A stretch of DNA of 64,000 nt from Lepturacanthus savala (taxonomy: Eukaryota; Chordata; Actinopteri; Scombriformes; Trichiuridae): assembly GCA_030544235.1 (NCBI GenBank), contig CM060470.1, positions 19,842,356 through 19,906,355 of the forward strand, in the 5' to 3' direction. Under the pieces are notes generated by a model. That model worked only from the letters and a program-made list of their open reading frames with translations, did no database searches and was not told the DNA's origin. This document shows positions 11,036-25,327 of the stretch, one piece after another (the stretch's first letter is position 1; the number at the start of each line of letters is the position of its first letter). Position numbers and translations under genes: made by a program.

Positions 11036-11620
11036 GTGAGTTCATTACCACCAACATTTTTTTCCCCCTGAGCTGAGTGTTTACTGTAAAGACATGTAAA
11101 TAATGCAGCAGTCATGGTTACCAATGATTTGTATTATTGCCACTTACCAATACTCATGTTCTTTTCTAAAGAACATGGCTTAATAGTCTTGTTATGTGGA
11201 GATAAATAAAAAATATCTTGAAATGACAAACCCTAACCATGGCTTCTCCTAGCTTCCTCAATGATCATTTCTTTCCCTGTAATGTTGGAGTAATTATATG
11301 CGATTGCAGCACCACCTTCTTTTTTTTACTAAGCTTACAAAAAAACATCCCAGTGAACACAAATCCAGTGATTTTAAGGTGAAAAAAGTTTAGTTGAAAC
11401 ATATTACCTAACATAATTACCTAAAATGCCCAGTACAAAGTTGCTGTCAAAAGGTGTAAAAGTAGAATTGTTTTGAACAACTGTTGGTGTCGTTTTTATG
11501 CAACGGCTTCTTTTCACCAAAACAGATCAGTGTCAATTCCAAATCACCTAAAATGTGTTGACTGGGATGAATTTAAATCACAGGAATCCATGAAGATGAA
11601 CATAAAATGCTTCCTTTCAG
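11036..11620 (+). other. intron E17/E18 (585 bp)
   Basis: No exon or repeat identified. The open frame at 11473-11620 is intronic extension of E18 and ends at the E18 acceptor. Confidence 0.55.
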
Positions 11621-12010
11621 GGCAAAATCAATCAGTGGACAGTCCCACCAAGTCTCAGTGGCATGTTTCCACCAGCCTCACCAGTCTAAAGAAACCTTCT
11701 ATTGGCCAAAAGCCGGTTTTCATCCAGCCGATCTCAAGCTGCTCGGTGCCACATGGGGAGGTGGCTCGCTTTCATGCATGTGTGTCCGGCATGCCGAAGC
11801 CAGAGATAAGCTGGTTTCACAACCAGCAGCCGGTTCAGCCCACCAAGAATGTGGTGTTTCACTTCGATGAGGTGACAAACACTGCCACGCTCATTATAGT
11901 CGACACATTCTCTGAGCATGAGGGGCAGTACATCTGCAGAGCCATCAATCATGCTGGAGAGGCCAAGTGCTCAGCCACACTCACCGTAACCAGAGAAGAA
12001 GAAGAAGAAG
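11621..12010 (+). CDS. ttn: E18: novex-1/novex-2-like Ig cassette exon
   Basis: 390 nt, phase 1 to 1. About 30 unique residues (GQNQSVDSPTKSQWHVSTSL, LKKPSIG) precede an Ig domain (KPVFIQPISSCSVPHGEVAR to ATLTVT) and an acidic tail REEEEE. Acceptor CTTTCAG|, donor GAAG|GTAAC. Placed between the last proximal Ig exon and the 17-codon connector, it occupies the position of the mammalian novex-1 and novex-2 exons and is probably alternatively spliced. Its one-to-one relation to either is not proven. Confidence 0.8.
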
Positions 12011-13491
12011 GTAACGTCTGGATCTTTTGGCTCCTGCAAGATTTCCTCAGAAACCACCTTAAACCCTGCAAGACTGACGTCACCCTCCACAAATACCTCT
12101 TTATCTTTTCCTCACTTCAAGGGATGTCCTGAACTAATCCTAAAAATCTTTATAAACATCTTTATTAAATTATACCATGGTTTTCAGTCTTTTAATGGTT
12201 TTCAGTTTTTTACAGAAATGGCCATACAATTATTATTATATAACTTTACTATATAGTAGTTTTGAACATGAGCATATTTGGCTAAACACCAGCTATTCTT
12301 CTGTTACATTTCTAAAGTTGCAGCTCAGAGACTTTTTGCTATAGTCTTAAACTAAATCTGGAGTTACCATCAGTGATCACAGGTGTCACCAAATCAGTTT
12401 TACTTCCGGTATTTATTTAATCAGGATGGTCTCGATAAGTTTAGAAGTCTAAACAAATAACATGAGACAGATCAGACAAAATGCCACAAAATCTGAATTT
12501 TAACAGAAATTACACTAAATCATGCATAACATTTGTAACACACTTATATAAAATATTCCATTCCAAAATAACAAAAACTCTTTTGAGCCTTTTAAATGGC
12601 TCAAAAGAGGTTATAAAATACCTGAAGAATCAGCAGCCAGAGCAAGTATCCAGTTCAATGAGCAAGATTCACAGACAAAGCAAATTACCATTTTACATAC
12701 AAGTGCTGAATGTTCCAGGCAGAGAGAGCTGCTACAGAAAAATGTGGAACATTTATTACTTACTTATTTTAATTAATGGCCCAATTTATCTCCAGAATTT
12801 TCTAAAATACCAGGAATTAATGTGGCCCGGAGATATTTCAGTATCAAGCTCTCATTGGCTGTATACCTGCCTCATTGATCTATCAGTCAGTCTTCAATCA
12901 CTGATTAATCTATTGATATTTAATGATATATTTTTAAAATACTTAGGACTACAACAAGTAATCATTGCTACTCTCTGTAAGAGGATTAAATTTTATCTGG
13001 ACATCCCTCAGTTCTTCAAATTTTACTAACCTCACTGTTCTGAAACAACAAACCACTTTACACCTGGGATTATTACTGTACTTCTCCCCTCAGAACCAAA
13101 CTAACCTCTCCATCCTCTTTTGTCCCTTTTACTCACCCTCCTCTTTCTTCCCACACAGGAAAACTGGACAGTGCATGAACCTCACATGTTTAACCTCTCT
13201 TTACCTGTGTCCTCCAGGACTTGTCACTGTTTTTCCACTTTGCTCTTGCAGATGTGTGTCAGCATTGTTTTCTCACCTTGAATGCGGTTTCTTAAAAAAA
13301 TAGGATTTAAACCCCAGTATGTAAATATCTTTGGAACAGTGATGGAAATTCTGATTCAGAGATGGAATTTACCCTTTATTGGGATGTGAATAAAAGGTCT
13401 GAAGAGCCTTGATGGTTCTATTCTGAATAGGATCAATGTCCTCACAGTCTGCAGATGAAATCTAAATAAATGTCATCTCTTTCTTCCACAG
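12011..13491 (+). other. intron E18/E19 (1,481 bp)
   Basis: AT-rich. It contains a 182-codon open frame (12481-13029) with no titin-like or recognisable content. A second novex-type Ig exon was looked for and not found. Confidence 0.55.
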
Positions 13492-13542
13492 TGACTCATG
13501 TGAGAGAGCAGATTGAAGCCAAGATTGAGCAAGAAGTCAAAG
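13492..13542 (+). CDS. ttn: E19: 17-codon connector exon
   Basis: 51 nt, phase 1 to 1, encoding VTHVREQIEAKIEQEVK between CTTCCACAG| and AAAG|GTAAG. It corresponds to the short tetrapod exon with HERIEQEIEMEMK just upstream of novex-3 and N2B. It is too short for most gene finders. Both E20 and E21 begin with a compatible phase-1 acceptor, so E19 can join to either. Confidence 0.88.
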
Positions 13543-13762
13543 GTAAGATCACAGCAGATTTCTGACCATTAGATATTAGATCACATCAGAAGATTATTTC
13601 CACACGATTGGCAGGAAAAGCGGGAAAGGGACAGCTCCTGAAAGTTTTCCTTGATTGTCTTTTTACTTTGAAAGTGGTCTATTATGGGTTGACTTGGATC
13701 CAAGCTTTGACCCACTGAACATATTTTAGTGGGGACACTGCTCAGAAAATTGAGAAAAAAGA

Positions 13763-13790
13763 GATGTATGTGTGTGTGTGTGTGTGTGTG
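13763..13790. repeat. (TG)n microsatellite
   Basis: About 14 TG units in intron E19/E20. Confidence 0.9.
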
Positions 13791-14277
13791 AATGCATTAT
13801 GAATTATTATATGGATTACAGTTGGCCTACATCTACAGACTGCTTTTGGAATTTTCATATTATTATATTGAACTGTTGCTTTAAGTGATTTTTGAATTTT
13901 TACAGTTGCATGTCATCTCCATGTGCATTGATAGAAAATTTCAGTTGTTTGTATGATTCTACCTCTCATTTTGAAAATATTCAATGGTTTCCACCAGGCG
14001 AGCACTGATAGAACTTGCTTGTACCGGTTCTTGACACTTGCGTTTTGCATCCGAAATTTATTTAATTTTTGGCATGAAGGTTCCTCTGATATGTTTCCAG
14101 AAAAGGTGCAGGATACGTATCTTTTAAAGCTTCCGGATTTGAAGTTCCCTTTAAAAGATATGGAGTTTACTGCATCTGGAACTGATATCTTCTTCCCTGC
14201 AAAATATTTCTTAGCCTGGCTTGCAGATAGTGAGATGTGATTCCTGTGGTTTGCATTCTAAATAACACGAGTAAACT

Positions 14278-14647
14278 ATATTAGTTCGAATAAACGCCTT
14301 CTCACCCAATTTTACAGCTTCATTTGTTTAAGTTTTGGAATATAAGATATGTTCTGGAGAGCTATGCTTCTCATTGATACTTTCGCATTATGTATTCCTC
14401 TTAAGTTTAAGGATTAGAAAGGGCGTTTATTCTCCTGTCTGCAAGTCAGGTAAGGCATATTGAAGTAAAAGCCAAAGCAAATATCCAAAAGTAAAACGAA
14501 CGAATGTAAGCAGCCCATCTTGGAAATATGCTTTTTAATGATAAGAAAATAATTTATGTTTTGAAGAAATTTCCACAGACGAAGGATCAAAACTCCTCCA
14601 GGTTTCTAATAAAACGAATCAAGTCTTGCGTTTATTCGAACAAATAT
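14278..14647. mobile_element. candidate miniature element with terminal inverted repeats
   Basis: Bases 14278-14297 (ATATTAGTTCGAATAAACGC) match the reverse complement of 14628-14647 at 19 of 20 positions, bounding about 370 bp. A shorter GGCGTTTATTCTC copy lies inside near 14423. No coding capacity. The family is not recognised. The rest of intron E19/E20 (13543-14789) shows no supported exon. Confidence 0.5.
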
Positions 14648-14789
14648 GGTGAGTGAAATTATTTTTTATGGCATTGTGACTTGCAGCATGCATTTAATAT
14701 TTCCATTAATGATTCATTCAAATCCTTTTTTTCTTTTTTTTACCCCTGAAGGCTCTGTTAATCTGACAGTTGTCATTTTATGTTTGCAG

Positions 14790-17700
14790 AGCTGTTTTAT
14801 CACGAACACAGAGAAGAATCCGTGCACAGCAGCACAGAACTCACCAACACTCGACAGCTAAGAGGAGCCTTCTCAGACACTGAGGACTTTGCGGATCATG
14901 GCCTGGTGTCGGCCAATCGCTGCTCCAGCAGAACCTCCTCTATTACCTCGTGGACGGAGAACATTAAACCTTCTTTCACCAAAAAACTAAAGTTCCAGTC
15001 TGTCTTAGAAGGAGAACCTGTAGAGCTAAAGTGTAAACTGGTTGCTTGCCCTCCACCATCTATCCTTTGGTTTCATAACAATAGATCGATACCTAAAGGT
15101 CATAGACGTAGGATTTGTATTGACAGCAAAATGCACATACACACAACTAGTCTTGTTATTGATAGCATCAAAGAGAAGGACTCAGGCAGTTATAAAGTAA
15201 TGGCAATAAACACAGAGGGTTCTGCAGAGTCCACAGCATCACTCTTGGTTTCACTGAGGGAAGAGCAGTCTGCTAACTACCTGGGCTTTGTTAGACGCTC
15301 TGCCAAAGCCCATGAAACCATAGACACCATGGCAGAGCAAAGGAAGGAGAGAAAGATTAGGGTTGACCTCAGGTGTGTAGGATCTCCGTTTGATAAGATG
15401 TCAAAAGTCCATAAGGGTCGATCTCGATCTAAGAATGCTCTGGTACGTACTGTGTACTTCAAGTCTGATACTCATTCAAAAGAGAAAGAGTCAGAGAAAG
15501 AATCAAAACGTTTGGAGACTGCCTCTGAGCGTGCTCCGTCCCCTCCCCCCATGTTTGACAGGTCTGAGCGTTTTAATGACAGATTCAGTGACATCTACTG
15601 TGACCGGCGTACCGGAGGCAGGTTCAGTGACAGGTTCAGTGACAAGTTTAGTGACAGATGCAGTGATAGATACAGTGACAGATTCAGTGATACAGAGAGC
15701 CTTCACAATGAGGTAAGAACAAAACTTACCACGCTTCAAAAAGCTGTCAAACAGAAGAAGAGACTTTCTATCTCTACCATGTCATCTTCTGAGTTTGAAT
15801 TAGAGTCAGTAGCTAGTGAGTCAAGCTATAAAGAGTATGTGGAGAGACTCAGGGTCAAGCCTGCTTCTCTGCCTGATGTTCAACATTTCAATCGACCCTT
15901 CGATTTAGGGGATAGTCATAGGGAGCATCAAGGTACAACCTTGAGTGGGGAGCCTGCTCAGCCTCGTGTGAGGCATTCATTTGAGCCTCAGTCCAGAACC
16001 AGGGCCATTCAGATCATGAGAGGTGAGCTGGTTGATACAGTGGTGCCACAGACAGAAAGGAAGTCAGAATATTCAGAGACACTGGTGAATAAAAAAGTAG
16101 AGAGTTTTGCTGGATCTCAGGCAGATGGATTCAAACAGATGGTAAGTGATCATCACCGGGAAGCTGCAGACCATGAGGTGGAGGCTACAAAGGCCCAGGT
16201 TGTGCTACATCACCCTCAAGTTTCATACTCTGAAACATTAGCATATACAGACACTACATCATATACTGACAGTGGGAGATCTGTCCGAATTATGCCTGAT
16301 CAAAAGCAGGCATCACTGACAAAGTCACCCAGGTCAAGGCAAATCACATCTATTGAGAAGAAGTTACTCTGTGAAGCCCCAGAACATATATCAACAACAG
16401 AAAGTGTTGACCCATATGAAGATGAGCATGTAGAAGAATCTTTAAGGGCTCAGCATGAGAAGAGTCTGGAAGCTGAACGGATGTTGTGTGAGGAAAAATT
16501 CCTGAATCTACGAATCAGGAAATGGCAAGAAGGGAGTAGGATGTCTGAAGAAGAAATGTTTCACCCTGAAACTGACCTGCCCATGCCAACAGGGACACAG
16601 TACATCGAATCTAAGGGGCACATTTTCACCCAGCAGGAGGTAAAAGAGGTGGTGGAGAAAAGAGCAATGGTAGAGACTGAGGTTATGCCTTCCTCTTTAC
16701 ACAAGTCACCTAGAATGAAGGCAAGGATGGTAGATCCTGACATTGATACTATGTCAAAACCCAAATCACCAAAAGTACAAGTCAGAGAAAAAGAAGTAGA
16801 AGGTGAGGCACTGGTCCTTCTGGCACAAAAACCTCCCACCACAAAAGCTAGCGCAACAGAAATGGAAGCTGAGTCTTCACCGAGAATAAAAGCAAGAGTA
16901 GAGGCCAGACTCAAAGAATCACCCAGGCCAAGGCCAGTCAAATCTGAAGAGTGTTCAGGGGAGACTTTAAGGGCTCAATATGAGAAAAGCCTAGATGCTG
17001 ATAGGATGGAGTGTGAGGAAAAACTCCTGGCGTTGCGAATCAGAAAATGGCAGCATGGCATGCGAGTGACAGAGGAGGATACATTCCACCCTGAAACTGA
17101 TCTGCCCATGCCAGCAGAGACACAGCACTTGGAGTCTGAGGGGCCCATTCACACCCAGCAGGAAGTGCTGGAGAAAAGAGCAGTTGTAGAAACTGAGATC
17201 ACATCAACACCAAAGTCACCTAAATCAGAAGGAAGAGAACAGGAAGAAAGTAAAGCCAGAATTAGAAGCATGGCAGGACAAAGCTCCCCCAGAATAAAAG
17301 CTAGAGTAGGAGAACTGGAATCAGAGTCATCACCGAGAACAAAAGCAAGAACAGGAAAATTGTTGTGTGAGAGGACAAACGAAGAGCGTGAGCTCCAGCT
17401 ATCAAGGGAGAATATTTCCGAGCTGAAAAATGAGAATGATAAATGCGTCAGTGAAGAGGAGGCCCTGGCTCAGCGGATTCTGGAATGGCAACAGAATGTT
17501 CTGATGGAACAAGAGAAAGCTGTGACACTAGAATCTGACTGGGTAGAGGCTTACCCTTCATTTCAGGAAGAGAGAACTGCAGAGGGAAGGAGAAATATAA
17601 CAGAGGCTCCTGCTTCAAAATCAATGCCTGAAGTCCACAGTAGGAAAACTTCTCAAGAAAAATCAGCCAAAGACAAGTTTCTTTTGAGCAAGTCAGTGCC

Positions 17701-20700
17701 TGTTGGTTTTCAAGATCAGCGGGATGATGGCTCACAGTGGCCTCAATCTGGTGAGCAGCTGACAGAGGGCCGTGAGACCAGATTGCAGAGGGACAGTGAG
17801 TACTTTGTAAGTGAGGAAGAAGCACTGGCTCAGCGTATCCTAAAATGGCAACAAGATGTAGTAGAACAAGAGGAAGTAGCAGAACTGGAGTCTGAGTGGG
17901 CCCTGGACAATCAATGCAAACAACCTAGCTACGGGTTGTCAATTGAGGCCCATATTCCGTCAGTTGAGGCCCATATTCCACCAATTGATACTACCCAACC
18001 CCACCATGCTGGCATTTCTCATAAAGTCTATTCCAGTGACCTTCCACCTACTCAACTGGCTGCTTATGCCCAAGAATCCAAACAAGATGAGAGCTTACTT
18101 GTTGGTGGAGCCTTACAAACAAAAAAGCCTCCTCATCATGCACATGGGTATGGGCCGTGTCCTCAAGAGGCATCATCCTCAAAAAAGCATTCTACACATG
18201 CTGGTTTACCACACCGTGCAGGTGTGCCTGATGAAACTGCATACAATTTAAAATCTACTCATGTAAAAGATAGAATGGTCCATGGAGCGTCACCTGTTCA
18301 GAGATACTCTCCTGCCCAACTTACTGGTGTGCCTTTTGAGGGATATGAACTTGCCTCTGCTCAGGGTGAGAGCCCTCATAAGCTGTCCAGAGATTATCCC
18401 TTAGACAGAAGAAGTCCACAGCATGATCTGGGAAGAGAAGCAGACAGTAGACACAGCAGGGAGGACTATACTATGACTGTTGATAAATCTAGCAACCAAT
18501 GCTTCCAATCAAATGTAAAAGAAGATAGAGGGACAAGAGAAGAGATAAATTTTGAAGAGGATGTTTATCAAACTCAAGAGTTGAAGGGAGTTGAAGAAGG
18601 GGACGGAAGTGCCAGAGGAACCCGTCCTGTTTTTGTAAAAACAATATCGTCAGTTAAAGTTAAAATTGGTGAGATGTCAGAGTTTACTTGTCAATTCAAA
18701 GGCGATCCTCTACCGACTGTCACCTGGCTCAAAGATGGACACCCATTAACACACAACCCAGACTTCAATGTCATGAGCAAATCTAACAAATCAACTCTCA
18801 CTGTCTTCTATCCAACCACAGATCACGAGGGGACATATGACTGTGTCATAACCAATAAACATGGCAAATCAATCTGCAGCTCTACACTTGAGATCTCAGA
18901 CAAAAAGGTTCTGAGATCATCAGGGGTCACACAAGAGGTGGTTGTTATAGACACACAAGAAAACCAAGAGAGCTTGTTAGAGGAGGAAGTTCAGTCCTTC
19001 ATGGAAACGGGAAAGGAAACACTACAGGTGCCTCAGGCTGTGATCCACCGCCGCCGCCGCTCAGATGAAGCTCTTACATCTTCATCAGTAGAAATCACAG
19101 TAACTGCTCCCACTCCTGTCCCTGAAATGAGAGAGGAAGGCATTGAGCAAAAACCTCAGCCCATAACAGAGAAAAGTTCAGATGTGTCAAGCGATGACGG
19201 AGCTTCTCAAAGTGTCAAACACAAATTTACTTTCTCCTTTGATATGGGTGGTGAAGCTCATCCACTAGTGAGTGATTTACAAAGAATCGCCTGTTCTGAG
19301 GGTAACACTGTTGTATTGGAGAGTGGAATTACAAGTAAACCTTCCTCAGAAGGCACTCATACATACACTGATGTTGCAGTGCACAAAGATGTTGCTAAGG
19401 ATACTACAAGAATTTCTGATGTGTTATTTCAAAGTGCAGAGCCTGGGCAATTAACAGAGGCCGGAGCTGTCTTGGCGATGCAAGATGAATACATGAGTTC
19501 ACAATTTCCATCAGAGGTTGCTATCAAAGCCCCAAAATCTAGACCTTGTGTCTCAAGAGAGCATCCAACTATATCTGGCTGTGGTCTGCAAGCCTCTGCT
19601 GCTGTGATAAAAGTTTCTCAGATCAAACAAGCTTTTGAGTCTGACTCCCCAGATGCATTGTTGACACCTGCCTCTTCTGAGGAGCGGAGAAGTGGAACAT
19701 TTTTCCCTGAAGAGTTTATACCTGCTGTAGCCCTCCCTCATGACCAGCAGGAGCAAGAATTAGTTGATAGCTTGGCAAATGTGACTCAAACTATTCCAGT
19801 TTCAGAAAAACTGGGTGAAGACCATGATCTCAGCATTGCATCTGGTTATGCTGGGGAGGGAGCTGTTTTAGCAGGATGCCACGGTGCAGTTAAACATTTT
19901 GTGAAAGATGTGCAGGATTCTCCAGAGCTGGTCAGGCCCAAGCCACAGAAATTTGCTTCTTTTCCTGAACAAATGGAGGCAAGTGAAGTGGATATGATGA
20001 GGGAGGACTTGCCCTTGCGTACATTCGATAGAACGAGCAGCTTCATTCCTTTCCACACTGAAAAAGTCCATGGAGAAAAGCGTATCAGAACTTCAGCTCC
20101 CATTCAAGGAGCTGTTATGCCTAAAATGATTTCTGAATATGTCAAACCTGAGAGTCAACATGCAGACGCTATGTCTTCCTCTATTCATAGTGAGGATAAA
20201 CACGTCAGTATGAAAGTCCCAAGCTATGCTGAACGGGTTAGTGTTGTAGAGGAGTTAAAAGAAATTGGAAAACATATGAAACAAGTTAAAGGTAGTCGTG
20301 AAGGATTTGTTCTTGTGCCTGAGGGGGAACGTGTGAATGAGGAAGTTGAAATTGCCAGTGAGGAGATGATTTCCATCCCAGAGCCTTCTATGGACAGTGG
20401 AGTCTTCCTTAGTATGGCAGACTCCCAGCCTGACGTGGTTGAAGTTGCAGAGCAAATGGTCTCTGGCGATATTAAGACTCAAACACAAATCAAGTGTGAA
20501 GATGAGCAGTTGGATGTCCAAATGAAATCGGAACCTAAACCACTTACTGTCAAGCCAAAAGGAGACAGTAGAGTAAAAGCAGTTGGCCTACCTGAACAGG
20601 CTACTTGTCAAGGACCTCAGAAGCAGATATCTATGCAGAAAAAAGGTGGTTTGGATAGGGCATCTGCAGTTGAAGCAGGAGGAGCAGTAGTTGGTTCAAT

Positions 20701-22666
20701 GGAGGAAGAGGAGGTCACTTTTGGTGCTGTGTATGACTACTATAACCCTCCAACAGATTGGGGAAGGCCACTGTCTCCTGAGTCTGAGATGTCAATAGAA
20801 ATTGGTAGCACTGTGAGTGAAGAGATCGCTGAGGTCACTGAGCGGTTCTACACTCTAGGCTCATCTACTGAGGTCTCGCAACCGATTGCAGAATCTTTCC
20901 ACACTCCAAAGTCTTCTGCGTCCTTACATACTCCCAGTTCTGACACACCTGGTGGTTTTTTGACCCCCCACGAATATCCTTTCTCCCCTGTAGAACATAA
21001 GAGAGCTTCAACAGGAGACTCCAGCGAAAGGTTCTTCTCACCAGTCCAGTTCCTGACATCTCCTGCTGATGAGGGCATTGAAACAACCCCTCCTGGAATA
21101 AACATGGATGAGAGGAGATTTCTTGCCATGGCCAGAGGGTCTCTAAGCCAGGAGAAAGTACAGGGGATTCCTCCTGCCTTCCTCAAACCTCTTATTAAGA
21201 AAAGAGTGTTTGAAAATGAATCTCTAATGTTTTATGCCGAGGTTTTTGGTCTTCCTTCCCCTGAGGTCAAATGGTTCTGTAACAAGACCCAACTTGTAGC
21301 AGATGACAGAGTCACAATCGAAAGAGATGGCGATAGCATCTCGCTCACAATTCACAATGTCACTAAAGCTGACCAGGGAGAGTACATCTGTGAGGCTGTG
21401 AACTATGTTGGAGAAGCCAGAAGTGTTGCTTTAGTGGTAGTTGTATCGCAGGAAGTGAGGTTCATGCCTGCACCACCTGCTGTCACCCATCAGCATGTGA
21501 TGGAGTTTGATGTGGAGGATGATGACTCCTCTCGTTCTCCATCTCCTCAGGAGATTCTGCTCGAAGTAGAATTGGATGAAAATGAGGTAAAGGAGTTTGA
21601 AAAACAGATTAAAATCATCACTATTCCTGAGTACACACCTGACAACAAGAGCATGATCATATCTTTGGATGTGTTACCAAGTATTTATGAGGAGGGTGCT
21701 GTGGACTTTGTAACACAAGAGCATGATGACTTGAAAATAGCTTTTGAGGTCACCGAGATGCCTCCAAGGTTTATCAATCCCATCTGCGACATGGAAACTC
21801 CAGAGGGTACCGTTGTTATGTTTGAGTGTTCATTGATGGGAATTCCATCTCCCATTGTGTCCTGGTTCAAAGGTGACAAAAAAATTCCTCATAATAACAA
21901 AAAATACATGTACTCATCTGACGGAGACAACCACTTCCTGAAGATCTGTAAAGTCACAACACAGGATAGTGGTGTGTATACCTGCAGGGCGATTAATGTT
22001 GTTGGGGAGACGCTTTGTAGGGCCTCCCTGGTGGTATTGAGTGCCAAGGCTTTCACAGGGAAAACCAGAGGCAGGGAGCTGACCGCTGTGTCTCTTGGTA
22101 GTGCTAAAGTTCAGCCACAGAAATTTGACCTGATGGTTGGCAACACATCATTTGATGGTGAACAGGTATCAGAAATTGAGCTTGAGTTTGAGTTTGAGCA
22201 AGAGGCAGATGAGTCGCAGCGAGCAGTCAGGCTAGTCGCCAACACTGACAATGAAATGAGTGAACAGGGAGAAAAATATGTTAGCATTAATTTTGATGTT
22301 TTTGCAGAGCCAGCAAAAGATGACAAGATAGAGTTCAAAGGAAAGTCCTCTGATATGTGCAGCTTTCAGTTCCAGGTAACTGAGACAGCCCCGAAATGTG
22401 TCATCCCATTGACTAATATTACAGCAGCGGTAGGGACGCCTGTTATACTTCAGTGTCTTGTTAGGGGTAAACCAGACCCCACAGCTGAGTGGTACAAAGA
22501 TGGAGACCGTGTCACAGACACTAGGTGTATAATCCAGGAGAAAACTGCAGGCCATTTTAATTTGCTCATTACTAATGTGACCCAGAGTGATGCTGGTGAG
22601 TATAGGTGCATAATCCAAAACACAGCTGGGTGCATTGAAACTACAGCACTGCTGAAGGTGTTTTAG
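14790..22666 (+). CDS. ttn: E20: novex-3-type terminal exon with stop codon
   Basis: A single 7,877-nt exon: acceptor GTTTGCAG|, phase-1 entry, 2,625 codons, then TAG at 22664-22666. It holds five Ig domains (about 14964-15251, 18619-18897, 21171-21447, 21758-22039, 22388-22663) in otherwise unique sequence. The last Ig ends right at the stop (LLKVF). The unique part has a DRFS-type repeat (15581-15691), four copies of an RIxxWQ motif (16442-17900), SPRIKAR-type motifs, and a Ser/Thr/Pro-rich strip (about 20721-21100). In mammals novex-3 ends a short Z-disc/I-band titin whose C-terminal Ig binds obscurin; that role here is inferred from position and domain order. It excludes N2B, N2A and PEVK from the transcript. 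Confidence 0.93.
15581..15691 (+). repeat. coding DRFS-type short repeat in novex-3
   Basis: Roughly 12-nt units of the GACAGATTCAGT type encode repeats such as RFSDRFSDKFSDRCSDRYSD. They form a run of alternating basic, aromatic and Ser-Asp residues. Confidence 0.85.
16436..17900 (+). repeat. four-copy RIxxWQ motif region in novex-3
   Basis: Two long copies (about 16436-16648 and 16961-17167) share LRAQ(H/Y)EKSL, CEEK, LRIRKWQ, FHPETDLPMP and TQQEV. Two short copies (about 17449-17540 and 17812-17900) share VSEEEALAQRIL(E/K)WQQ. All four lie in the unique sequence between Ig 1 and Ig 2 of the exon. Confidence 0.85.
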
Positions 22667-24580
<1,914 letters not shown>

Positions 24581-24602
24581 CATTGTATGTGGTACATCTA
24601 CC

Positions 24603-24957
24603 AGGGCTGTCACCTTTTTGTTCAAACATCAAATATTCATTCAATAGTTGAAAAAAAAAACATACTTAGTACTTGATATATTTTTTTGTGTTCTATACCA
24701 TTAAGCAAGTATCTAACGCTGTTTTTGTCTTTGTGAAAAGCAGCTGAATTACAACTCACCAACTAAAGTATGTCGTTACTTGTAAGCTATATTTGCCACC
24801 GGATTGAGGCACTCAGGTGGGGCAGCTCCACCTGAGTGTGCAAATTAGAAGTGACTAATAATTATCCTGATCTATATAGGCTAACTTTTTAACTTTAAAT
24901 GTTACATCTTTTAATCCTTTTCAGCTGTTAAATAATTTCCCCTCATCCAGCCCTAAT
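24603..24957. mobile_element. possible hAT-like miniature element
   Basis: CAGGGCTGTCACC at the left and CCAGCCCTAATT at the right form a short terminal inverted repeat around about 350 AT-rich bases. No clear 8-bp target duplication, so this is tentative. Confidence 0.35.
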
Positions 24958-25208
24958 TACCCTGCCATTATCCAGTGTTCACATTGTCCAGTTGTCAATT
25001 TTACATACAAAATGCAGCTGACAAATCCTCTATTAGGTGTAATTTAAAATATTTGGGTTGCAGTGTCTCAAGACACAAGACATTACCTGATTTTTGGCAC
25101 CAATAACATACTTGAAAACTTCATTTAGTTTGTTATTGTGAGCAATATAAATGTTTTTCTAAAGGTTTTCATTCACCAAAGCTATGGCAGTGTTTGGAGT
25201 CCTTTTTT

Positions 25209-25210
<2 letters not shown>

Positions 25211-25242
<32 letters not shown>
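25211..25242. repeat. (TA)n microsatellite
   Basis: Sixteen TA units in the intron before N2B. Confidence 0.95.
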
Positions 25243-25243
<1 letters not shown>

Positions 25244-25327
25244 CTCTACATTCATCCAAGCGCAGGAGGCCGCCTAAATCTGCTCATTTAAATTATTTTC
25301 AAAGGAAAATAATAATTATAATAATAC

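Noticed and set aside
12481..13029. 182-codon open frame in intron E18/E19
   Set aside because: AT-rich, rich in Ile/Leu/Lys/Tyr, no domain signature and no fitting splice sites; chance frame.
13953..14240. 95-codon open frame before novex-3
   Set aside because: No similarity to titin, no phase-compatible splice sites, and next to the inverted-repeat element; treated as intronic.
14780..14789. ATG at 14780 as translation start of the long open frame
   Set aside because: ATGTTTGCAG is the splice acceptor of E20; the frame continues from E19 in phase 1, so this is not a protein start.
13543..14789. A second short connector exon between E19 and novex-3
   Set aside because: Candidate AG/GT pairs were scanned by eye but none gave an in-frame phase-1 exon with conserved content.
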